Of a stretch of 10,495 nucleotides of DNA, positions 1-6,045 are shown in pieces; within the stretch, counting starts at the first letter, position 1; every line of letters begins with the position of its first letter. The DNA comes from Persephonella sp. (lineage in GTDB: Bacteria > Aquificota > Aquificia > Aquificales > Hydrogenothermaceae). The DNA lies in NCBI GenBank assembly GCA_027081375.1, contig JALWKR010000265.1:1-10495 (forward strand), read 5' to 3'. The translations under genes and the position numbers were made by a program. The notes under the pieces are model-generated. The model was not told the origin of the DNA and ran no database searches. It was given only the letters and a program-made list of their open reading frames with translations.

Positions 1-2
1 TT

Positions 3-2780
3 ATAGCTATCCTTGCCCTGTTTAGACCGGGACCTTTAATGTCTGGAATGGTGGATGATTTCATAGACAGAAAGCACGGCAGAAAACCTGTTGAGTATCC
101 ATTTGAAGAGGTAAAGGGTATTCTTGAGGAGACTTATGGCTTGTGTTTAACAGGGGATACCCTTATAACCCTTGCAGATGGAACAAGAAAAACAATTAAA
201 GAGATTGTAGAAAATAACTTAGTAGGCGAAGAGGTTCTCACATTAGATACGAAAACAAATAAGCTTAAAAAAGGAAAAATAACCCACTGCTTTGATAATG
301 GAATAAAAGATGTCTACAAAATAACCCTTAAAAATGGTCTTGAAATAAAAGCAACAGCTGAACACAAGTTTTTAACTCCTTTTGGATGGAAAGAACTAAA
401 AGACTTGGATATAGATAAAGACCTGATGGCTATTCCAACATCGGTTGATATTGAAGGCAAAGAATATGATGAAAACAAACTAAGAGTTTTAGCTTATCTT
501 CTTGCTGATGGTTACCTTGCAAAAAGTTCAGTTGCTTTTGTGAATAAAGACAAATCTTTGATAGATAAGTTTAAAGAAGCCATTTTAAATGCATTTGATA
601 ACATAACCTTTAAAGAATTCAAGAGAAAAAGAGATGTATGGAATATATATGTAACAAGTAAAGAGAGAAACTCTTATCATAGCAATCAGCTTATCAACTG
701 GTTAAAAGAATTAGGACTTTTCCATAAAAAATCCAATGAAAAGTTTATTCCTGAGTTCGTTTTCTCCTTAGATAAAAAATCCATTGCAAAATTCCTTGCA
801 TACTACTGGGATTGCGATGGCTTTATAGGAAGAAAATTAGCCCATATAAAAACAATTTCTGAAGATTTAGCGAAAGGTTTATACTCTTTACTTTTAAGGA
901 TTGGTATAAAAGCACATATTTACAAATCAACCTATTCTGATAAAACAGCCTATCAGGTAACTATTTATGACCTTTCTACATTTAAAAAATGGATATTGCC
1001 TTTTATGACTTCAGAAAAGAAAAATAGAGAGATTTTATCTTCTAAAGATAGCTGTTTTTATCCTAAAGATGTTATTCTTGAAAAAGTTAATGAGTTTTGC
1101 GATAAAAACGCTCTATCAAGAAGAGAATTTGCAAGGATATCAGGAGTTCAAAGAAGCAATTTCTTTAATGGAGAGCAAAATTTTATATCCACAAAAGTGA
1201 TAGAAAAAGTTGCCTCTGTAATAGAAGATGAAGAACTTTTTGCACTTTTAGATGGAGATATAGGATTTATTCCTATAAAAAGTATTGAGTATATTGGTAA
1301 AGAACATGTTTACGATATAGAAGTAAAAGGAACCCATAACTTTATAGCAAACGATATCATCTCCCACAACTGTATATATCAAGAGCAAATCATGTTCATG
1401 GCTAATATTCTTTCTGGCTTTACCATGGCAGAAGCTGATACTCTGAGAAAAGCAATAGGTAAGAAAAAAGCCGATGTTATGGCAAAAATGAAAGATAGAT
1501 TTATAAGCGGAGCTGTAGAAAGAGGTTTTAACAAAGAAAAAATAACAAAACTTTGGGAAGATATTGAAAAGTTTGCCTCTTACTCCTTTAATAAATCCCA
1601 CTCAACAGCTTACGCATACCTTACATACTGGACAGCTTATATAAAAACCTACTATCCTGAAGAGTTTTTCGCAGTTAAGCTGTCTACTGAAGGAAACGAC
1701 GACAAGTTTCTAAATCTTCTTCTTGATATGGAAGATTTTGGAATAAAGCTTCTTCCTCCTGACGTAAATAAGTCTAAAGCTGAGTTTAGCATAGAAGACA
1801 AAGGAAAAATAAGGTTTGGTCTTGCAAGAATTAAAAACGTTGGTGAGCAGTCAGCAAAAGATATAGTGGAAGAAAGGGAGAAAAACGGTTTATACAAAGA
1901 TATCTTTGATATAGCAGAAAGACTTGATACAAAAAAACTAAATAAAAGAGTCCTTGAAGCATTAATAAAGGCAGGGGCGTTTGATTTTTCAAATGTTGAT
2001 AGGGGAGTCATGCTTGCGTCTGTAGATAAGGCAATATCTGCAGGACAGAAAGCAAGGGAGCAGAAAGCATCAGGTCAAAACTCCCTATTTGGTTTAATGG
2101 AAACAGCTGTTGAGCCTGTAGTAGCCTATGAAAAAGCTGAGCCTCTCCACGAGAAAGAAAAGCTTGAGTATGAAAAAGAGGTTCTTGGCTTTTATATCTC
2201 AGGACACCCATTAAAAGCCTATGAAAAAGAGCTTAAAGGCTTTGTAACAAAGATAAATAAACTCCTTGACCTGAAAAGTGGAGATAAGGTAAGAATAGCA
2301 GGAGTTATATCCTCCATAAAAAGAAAGAAAACCCGTTCAGGAAATACAATGGCTATTCTGCACATACAGGATGAAACAGGATTTATAGACGTAAGGGCAT
2401 TTACAGACAGAATGGAAGATACTTCCTTTTTAGAAGAAAACAGACTTGTAATAGTGGAGGGAACATTGGAAATAAACGAAGAACAGGAGACAGTATCAAT
2501 GAACGCAACAGATATACAGCCTATAGAAAGTATTAACAGACAGGTTAAGGCTGTAAGATTTAGACTTCCAAAGGAAAAAGCTCTAAACGGCGTTGCTGTA
2601 AAGCTAAGAGAAATATGCGAAAAACACAGAGGAGACAAAGAGGTTATCATAGAAGTTTACGAAAAAGGAAAGTTTTCTGCAGAAATCGCAGCCCACAGCG
2701 ATTTTTATGTAAAAATTGATGATGACTTTAAGCAGGACATATCAAAAATCCTTGAACCCCATGAGTATATGTTTGAGTAG
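3..2780 (+). CDS. dnaE: DNA polymerase III alpha subunit (DnaE), C-terminal part, interrupted by an intein; 5' end outside the window
   Basis: Catalytic subunit of the replicative DNA polymerase. The frame is already open at base 3 and reads IAILALFRPGPLMSGMVDDF, a hallmark DnaE stretch, so the ATG at 39 is internal and the true start lies upstream, with the PHP domain and most of the palm missing here. After removal of the intein (144-1370) about 516 host residues remain. In order they show the YGL|CIYQEQIM junction, the FNKSHSTAYAYLTYW block (about 1590-1640), a helix-hairpin-helix region from about 1810 (IRFGLARIKNVGEQSAKDI), a beta-clamp-binding motif QNSLF at 2076-2090, and an OB fold at about 2286-2414. 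The C-terminus is short and ends at TAG 2778-2780. The rest of the protein looks intact, with no frameshift, so activity should depend on protein splicing. Identification is very secure. Confidence 0.97.
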   Translation: MAILALFRPGPLMSGMVDDFIDRKHGRKPVEYPFEEVKGILEETYGLCLTGDTLITLADGTRKTIKEIVENNLVGEEVLTLDTKTNKLKKGKITHCFDNGIKDVYKITLKNGLEIKATAEHKFLTPFGWKELKDLDIDKDLMAIPTSVDIEGKEYDENKLRVLAYLLADGYLAKSSVAFVNKDKSLIDKFKEAILNAFDNITFKEFKRKRDVWNIYVTSKERNSYHSNQLINWLKELGLFHKKSNEKFIPEFVFSLDKKSIAKFLAYYWDCDGFIGRKLAHIKTISEDLAKGLYSLLLRIGIKAHIYKSTYSDKTAYQVTIYDLSTFKKWILPFMTSEKKNREILSSKDSCFYPKDVILEKVNEFCDKNALSRREFARISGVQRSNFFNGEQNFISTKVIEKVASVIEDEELFALLDGDIGFIPIKSIEYIGKEHVYDIEVKGTHNFIANDIISHNCIYQEQIMFMANILSGFTMAEADTLRKAIGKKKADVMAKMKDRFISGAVERGFNKEKITKLWEDIEKFASYSFNKSHSTAYAYLTYWTAYIKTYYPEEFFAVKLSTEGNDDKFLNLLLDMEDFGIKLLPPDVNKSKAEFSIEDKGKIRFGLARIKNVGEQSAKDIVEEREKNGLYKDIFDIAERLDTKKLNKRVLEALIKAGAFDFSNVDRGVMLASVDKAISAGQKAREQKASGQNSLFGLMETAVEPVVAYEKAEPLHEKEKLEYEKEVLGFYISGHPLKAYEKELKGFVTKINKLLDLKSGDKVRIAGVISSIKRKKTRSGNTMAILHIQDETGFIDVRAFTDRMEDTSFLEENRLVIVEGTLEINEEQETVSMNATDIQPIESINRQVKAVRFRLPKEKALNGVAVKLREICEKHRGDKEVIIEVYEKGKFSAEIAAHSDFYVKIDDDFKQDISKILEPHEYMFE
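144..1370 (+). other. DnaE intein with LAGLIDADG homing endonuclease and HTH-like module (409 aa)
   Basis: An in-frame protein intron lies between host residues YGL and CIYQEQ. It starts with Cys1 (CLTGDTLITL, block A) and has block B with T71 and H74 (TAEH). It ends with block F (EHVYDIEVKGTHNFIAND) and block G (IISHN, penultimate His408 and terminal Asn409), followed by a +1 Cys. All canonical class 1 splicing residues are present, so it should splice. Two dodecapeptide motifs, LAYLLADGYL (residues 116-125, acidic D122) and LAYYWDCDGF (218-227, acidic D225), mark a two-motif DOD endonuclease whose acidic residues are both retained. Residues about 318-362 resemble an XRE-type helix-turn-helix and sit between the endonuclease and the C-terminal splicing half. 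Splicing and nuclease activity are inferred from motifs only. Confidence 0.96.
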
Positions 2781-2792
2781 ATGAAAATTTTC

Positions 2793-2825
2793 ACTGGGAG
2801 TTTTTTAACTCCCAGTATTTTAAAC
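2793..2825 (+). terminator. Rho-independent terminator of dnaE
   Basis: A perfect 10-bp inverted repeat (2793-2802 with 2807-2816) closes a TTTT loop 12 bases after the dnaE stop and is followed by a T-rich run (ATTTTAAACTTTT). This is a classic intrinsic terminator for the plus-strand dnaE transcript. The 3' tail is AT-rich on both strands, so some effect on minus-strand transcription is possible. Confidence 0.88.
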
Positions 2826-2832
2826 TTTTAAA

Positions 2833-3010
2833 GTGAATTGCTCTCCAATAAATTGGAAAGCTTCCTGCTTCACAGAGATTTTACCCTCTCCACAGGCTTA
2901 GGCTACTCCCGTTGGTCGTTGTATCCCTTCGGGATAACCTCGGGTCATCCCAACCCTACGGTTTTTTGGTGGGAGTTTCCCTTCTCCCTTCCTACTTTCT
3001 ATTGTAGGAA
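2833..3010 (-). ncRNA. Solitary omega-RNA-like structured segment
   Basis: TnpB guide RNAs (omega-RNAs) are made from the right end of IS200/IS605 elements, with the guide just beyond the element end. On the minus strand this segment folds as a chain of stems: 3010-3004 with 2995-2989 (7 bp), 2988-2984 with 2975-2971 (5 bp), an outer pairing 2954-2950 with 2915-2911 enclosing a perfect 6-bp stem with a 3-base loop (2936-2931 with 2927-2922), a short stem near 2889-2874, and the terminal hairpin 2861-2840. Stem integrity suggests a young or maintained element. Any guide would begin at 2832 and read into the AT-rich tail of the dnaE terminator. Whether it is transcribed is unknown. It would need a TnpB from elsewhere in the genome. 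Confidence 0.48.
2840..2861 (-). repeat. Subterminal right-end hairpin of the IS200/IS605 remnant
   Basis: A 10-bp inverted repeat (2840-2849 with 2852-2861, one wobble pair) with a 2-base loop, or 4 bases if the closing pair opens, lies 3 bases inside the ATTCAC element end. Imperfect subterminal palindromes at this spot are the structures that TnpA (HUH transposase) recognises in IS200/IS605 elements. The match in position and form is inference from family knowledge. Confidence 0.6.
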
Positions 3011-3054
3011 ACCCTTTAGCTTGGTTATCGCTTTTGTCTTTAATATACAAGAGA

Positions 3055-3112
3055 ATTTTAAAAATATCAACTGCCTGTATCTCTCCTCTAAAGAGGAAAG
3101 GATTAGGCAGTT
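3055..3112 (-). terminator. Probable terminator of the carA-CDF-usp-tyrA cluster
   Basis: Just after the tyrA stop on the minus strand is an 8-bp outer stem AACTGCCT/AGGCAGTT (3112-3105 with 3076-3069) enclosing a nested 6-bp stem (3097-3092 with 3089-3084). The tract GATATTTTTAAAA follows. The form fits an intrinsic terminator, though the U run begins four bases after the stem, possibly because an insertion occurred there (see findings). In the plus direction the hairpin is followed by ATTTTATCC, so weak bidirectional activity is possible. Confidence 0.65.
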
Positions 3113-3115
3113 ATT

Positions 3116-3985
3116 TTATCCTAAAGAAAGTCTTTTCTCCCTACTTTCCTCTAAAAGTTTTAAAAGTTTTTCTTCATCCTCTTTTTCTATATATTCTCTT
3201 AGTTTTTTCATAGAGTTTATAAACTCATCTATTGTGTGAAGAACATCTTTTTTGTTTTGGAGAAAAATGTCCTTCCATATAACAGGAGAACTTGCTGCTA
3301 TTCTTGTAAAGTCTTTAAAACCAGCTCCAGGGTATAAAAACAGGTCAATACCTGTTTCTTTGGAAAGGGTTATTAAGCTATCTACAAGGGCAAAAGCTAC
3401 AGCGTGAGGAAGGTGAGAAACAGATGCAAAAACAAAATCATGAAGATCAGGGTTCATAACCTCAACTTTTGCCCCTAAATCGCTCCACAACTCCTCTAAT
3501 CTTTTTGTGTCTTCATCTTCTTCATCTATAGTGAGTATAAGTTTTTTATTTTTAAAAAGACCTATTACTGCATTTTCAACCCCCTCTTTTTCTGTTCCAG
3601 CTATAGGGTGAGCTCCAATAAATTTAAAAGGTTTAAAAATTTCCTCTAACTGCCTAACTAAATCTCCTTTTACACTTCCAACATCAGAGATAATAGTCCC
3701 CTCTTTTAGATAAGGCTTTATTTTTTTAGCTATATCTAAAAATGTTTTTACAGGAGTTGCAAGTATAACTAAATCAATATCTTTCCATGGAATATCATCA
3801 AAGGAAGTAAATCCCTCATCAATAGCTTCCATCTCTTTTGCTATTTTTACTCTATTTTCATTTAGATCAAATCCATATATCTTCCCTTGGTATCCTTCTC
3901 TTTTTAAAGATAGAGCTAAAGACCCACCTATAAGTCCCAGTCCTATAATTAAAATCCCTTTAAATCCCCCGAAATTTTTTCCCAA
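3116..3985 (-). CDS. tyrA: Prephenate dehydrogenase, single-domain form
   Basis: Oxidative decarboxylation of prephenate to 4-hydroxyphenylpyruvate with NAD+, for tyrosine synthesis in the cytoplasm. The 289-residue protein begins with a Rossmann fold, GLGLIGGS at residues 15-22. The family motifs follow: DVGSVK (101-106), GAHPIAGTEKEG (125-136, with the conserved His126), SHLPHAVAFAL (190-200), and DFTRIAASSP (225-234, with Arg228 likely binding the substrate carboxylate). The helical C-terminal dimerisation half is complete. There is no fused chorismate mutase and no C-terminal ACT domain, so tyrosine feedback, if any, must act at the active site. The start is TTG, chosen because a strong Shine-Dalgarno site lies just upstream and no ATG precedes the Rossmann motif. 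It is the last gene of the minus-strand cluster, 12 bp after the stress protein. Confidence 0.95.
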   Translation of the reverse strand: MGKNFGGFKGILIIGLGLIGGSLALSLKREGYQGKIYGFDLNENRVKIAKEMEAIDEGFTSFDDIPWKDIDLVILATPVKTFLDIAKKIKPYLKEGTIISDVGSVKGDLVRQLEEIFKPFKFIGAHPIAGTEKEGVENAVIGLFKNKKLILTIDEEDEDTKRLEELWSDLGAKVEVMNPDLHDFVFASVSHLPHAVAFALVDSLITLSKETGIDLFLYPGAGFKDFTRIAASSPVIWKDIFLQNKKDVLHTIDEFINSMKKLREYIEKEDEEKLLKLLEESREKRLSLG

Positions 3986-3990
3986 AATAG

Positions 3991-3997
3991 ACCTCCC
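3991..3997 (-). promoter_or_regulatory. Shine-Dalgarno site that fixes the TTG start of tyrA
   Basis: GGGAGGT on the minus strand fills the gap between the usp stop codon (3998-4000) and the TTG at 3985-3983, ending five bases before it. It is the strongest ribosome-binding site in the cluster and supports the unusual TTG start. The initiating residues GKNFGGFKG lead directly into the first beta strand of the Rossmann fold. Confidence 0.8.
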
Positions 3998-4840
3998 TTA
4001 CTTTACTAAAAGAACAGGTATTGGAGAATGCTGTATCACAAAGGATGTTGTGCTTCCAAGAACAAGCTCTTTTACCCTGCTTTCTCCAAAAGCACCCATT
4101 ACAACAAGATCATATTTTTCCTTATTTTCTTCAATATACTTTTCAAGCTCTTCATCTGGATAGCCATATAAAAATTTAAGAGTAAAATCTAAATCAAGGT
4201 TAGCTTCTAGAAGTTCTTCTATATGTTTTTCTTTTTCTCTAGATTTCTCTTCAAGAACAGAAACAACTGAAATCTCTTCTATACCCAAATCTTTTGCAAA
4301 ACTGTTTAAAAACTGAGCAGCGTGAATAGATTTTTCTCTTCCGTCAAAGGCTAGGAGAATATTTTTTATCTCTTTGAATTTGTCTGTTGTTATCATTACA
4401 GGACATTTTGATTTTCTTGCTACAGCCTCAGCTGTTGAACCTAAGAAAAGAGGAGCAAACTTATTATGAATTCCTCTTTTTCCTACAATTATTAAGTCTT
4501 CAGGATCAGCCATGTCCACAAGCTCATTTGCTACTATTCCAAATGCCTGTGCTATAGAGCAGTCTGCCCCTTCTTCCCTGCATTTTTTTGCAAATGCATC
4601 AAGTAAAGCTCTTCCTCTTTCATCTAATAGTTCTTTTAATTTGGGAGTTACATCTGCATAAGTTGTAAATCCTAAAGCACCTGCTAAATCTTCAATAAAA
4701 GGAGTTTCTAAAAGTCTTATATCAACAATATGAACTCCAATTACAGGTCTTTGTAGCTTTTTTGAAAAGTATATTCCATAATCAGCAGCAACCCACGAAT
4801 TTTTAGAACCATCTATTCCTACTAAAATTCTATTTATCAT
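3998..4840 (-). CDS. Tandem universal stress protein (UspA domain x2)
   Basis: A soluble 280-residue protein made of two Usp domains, about residues 1-152 and 158-280. Each starts with a strand typical of the family (ILVGIDGS with Asp10; ILLAFDGR with Asp166). The second domain has a canonical nucleotide-binding pattern, G249-x2-G252-x9-G262-S263, as in ATP-binding Usp proteins. In the first domain the same pattern (G120-x2-G123-x10-G134-S135) has one residue too many, so nucleotide binding there is less certain. The ATG overlaps the stop of the CDF gene as ATGA, and AAGGAG lies 7 bases upstream inside that gene, so translation is probably coupled. Fusion to a transporter gene in one operon suggests a role in sensing energy or metal stress, but the family gives no specific reaction. 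Confidence 0.93.
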   Translation of the reverse strand: MINRILVGIDGSKNSWVAADYGIYFSKKLQRPVIGVHIVDIRLLETPFIEDLAGALGFTTYADVTPKLKELLDERGRALLDAFAKKCREEGADCSIAQAFGIVANELVDMADPEDLIIVGKRGIHNKFAPLFLGSTAEAVARKSKCPVMITTDKFKEIKNILLAFDGREKSIHAAQFLNSFAKDLGIEEISVVSVLEEKSREKEKHIEELLEANLDLDFTLKFLYGYPDEELEKYIEENKEKYDLVVMGAFGESRVKELVLGSTTSFVIQHSPIPVLLVK

Positions 4841-6045
4841 CTTCTTTCTCCTTGTTTTTTATTGTATTCCTTCCAAGATTTTAAAACTTCATTAAGGGCT
4901 TCTTCAAATGTCTCTTTTTCTGTTTCCCACACCATAACTCCAGATCTTGTTAACTTCCATCTAACCTCAAAATCAAGGGGATGAAGTTTTGAAACAACAA
5001 TATCTACATTTATTTTTGATACTATGTCTCCTATCTCTTTTTCATCTCCTTCCACATCAATCTGATTACTAATATGAGTTTCATAATTCATTGAAACATC
5101 TACAACTACTATTCTCTTTGCTGAAGAAAAATCTTTTATTTTGTTATTCTCATCAACAAGGAAAGCTATTCTTAAACCTTCCTGTCTAACAGGTTCATAA
5201 TGGATAAAAACTGAGTCTATATTAGGAACTTCTGTTCTTATCTTTCTTTCTATTTCATCTACTATTTTATGGGTTTCTCTCAAAGAGTAATTATGTAGAA
5301 GAAGCTCTATATCTAAAAATTTAAAACTTCCTGCAGCTCTACCTCTTATATGTTTAATCTCAACAACTGCAGGGTGATTATAGATAATCTTTTTTATCTT
5401 CTCTAACTCATCTTTTTCAAGGGATATATCAAGGAGCACCTTGATACCGCTAGAAAATATCTCCCAGCCACTATGGATAATAAAAAGAGAAACAACAGCA
5501 GCTGCATATTTATCTAAATTGTATCCAAAGTAAACTCCTATAAGACCTATAATAACAATTGTTGAAGCTAAAAAATCAGCCCATATATGCTGAGCATCTG
5601 CCATTAAAGCTGGGGAGTTTAGCTCTTTTGCAGCTTTTATCTCAAGTCTTGAGTAGATAAAGGTAGTTATCATGGCAATAACCATAACAAAGATAGCTAT
5701 CCCTACATGTTTTACTTCTGTTTCCTTATTAGAGAAAAAAGCCTCTCTGATAATCTCGTAAGCTGCAAAGAATAAAAATAAAGAGATTATCACTGAAGCT
5801 ATATTCTCAAGTTTGTAAAGCCCGTATGGAAACTCTTTTGTCTTTTTAGCTGCTAGTTTTACAGATATAAGGGATATTACTGACGCTACTAAATCAGAAA
5901 AAGAGTGAATAGCTTCAGCAATTAAAGCTAAACTACCTGTAAACAATCCAGCTACAAGCTTTAAAATAGAAAGAGAAAGGTTAAGAATTAATGAACCTAT
6001 AGCCCATCTTTCTTTTAGTTTCTGATTTTTTGCCTGTTCCTGCAT
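4837..6045 (-). CDS. Cation diffusion facilitator (CDF) metal transporter with C-terminal NifX-like domain
   Basis: Inner-membrane exporter of divalent metal ions (Zn, Fe, Mn, Co or similar; the substrate cannot be told from sequence) driven by proton exchange. Six hydrophobic segments lie between residues about 13 and 200. The two paired metal sites are H47-x3-D51 (HSFSD) in TM2 and H153-x3-D157 (HIWAD) in TM5. Histidine in the first position of both pairs is the arrangement common in Zn-type members. A cytoplasmic CDF domain (about 205-288) retains H232, H251, H259 and H282. Residues about 291-390 form an extra alpha/beta domain resembling the dinitrogenase FeMo-cofactor-binding (NifX/NifB C-terminal) fold. 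Typical CDFs are near 300 residues, so 402 fits a fusion. The ATG directly abuts the carA stop with only a distant GAGGA, suggesting reinitiation-coupled translation. Confidence 0.93.
   Translation of the reverse strand: MQEQAKNQKLKERWAIGSLILNLSLSILKLVAGLFTGSLALIAEAIHSFSDLVASVISLISVKLAAKKTKEFPYGLYKLENIASVIISLFLFFAAYEIIREAFFSNKETEVKHVGIAIFVMVIAMITTFIYSRLEIKAAKELNSPALMADAQHIWADFLASTIVIIGLIGVYFGYNLDKYAAAVVSLFIIHSGWEIFSSGIKVLLDISLEKDELEKIKKIIYNHPAVVEIKHIRGRAAGSFKFLDIELLLHNYSLRETHKIVDEIERKIRTEVPNIDSVFIHYEPVRQEGLRIAFLVDENNKIKDFSSAKRIVVVDVSMNYETHISNQIDVEGDEKEIGDIVSKINVDIVVSKLHPLDFEVRWKLTRSGVMVWETEKETFEEALNEVLKSWKEYNKKQGERR

Larger units (their letters stand above)
2833..3065 (-). mobile_element. IS200/IS605-family right-end remnant or non-autonomous derivative without tnpA or tnpB
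   Basis: Read on the minus strand, this stretch has the look of the 3' end of an IS605/IS1341-type element: a string of GC-rich hairpins, the phrase TGAAGCAGGAAGC (2872-2860), a subterminal 10-bp hairpin (2861-2852 with 2849-2840, one G-U pair), then ATTCAC ending at 2833. Local GC is clearly higher than in the flanks. One minus-strand frame reads RVGMTRGYPEGIQRPTGVA followed by a stop and then ACGEGKISVKQEA, which recalls degenerate TnpB C-terminal tails. No RuvC motifs or other TnpB/TnpA coding remain. The left boundary is uncertain: 3065 is proposed because TTGAT, a known TAM of one family member, lies just outside it. The right boundary is better supported. Assignment rests on pattern recognition, not on a search. 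Confidence 0.62.

Noticed and set aside
1248..2650. Several minus-strand open frames inside dnaE
   Set aside because: They mirror well-conserved DnaE coding sequence on the other strand and are rich in Ser, Leu and Phe as expected of shadow frames.
2881..3005. Possible surviving TnpB C-terminal coding segment
   Set aside because: A minus-strand frame gives a TnpB-tail-like string but is short, stops internally, and lacks the RuvC and zinc-finger motifs, so I describe it only as part of the element remnant and not as a pseudogene.
2840..3112. CRISPR-like array from the many hairpins in the gap
   Set aside because: The stems are all different in sequence and length and there are no regularly spaced direct repeats.
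2838..3239. Open frame of 133 codons on the plus strand across the dnaE-tyrA gap
   Set aside because: It runs antisense through the structured right-end relic and into the 3' end of tyrA, has a low-complexity Ser/Phe/Leu composition, no ribosome-binding site and no recognisable family.
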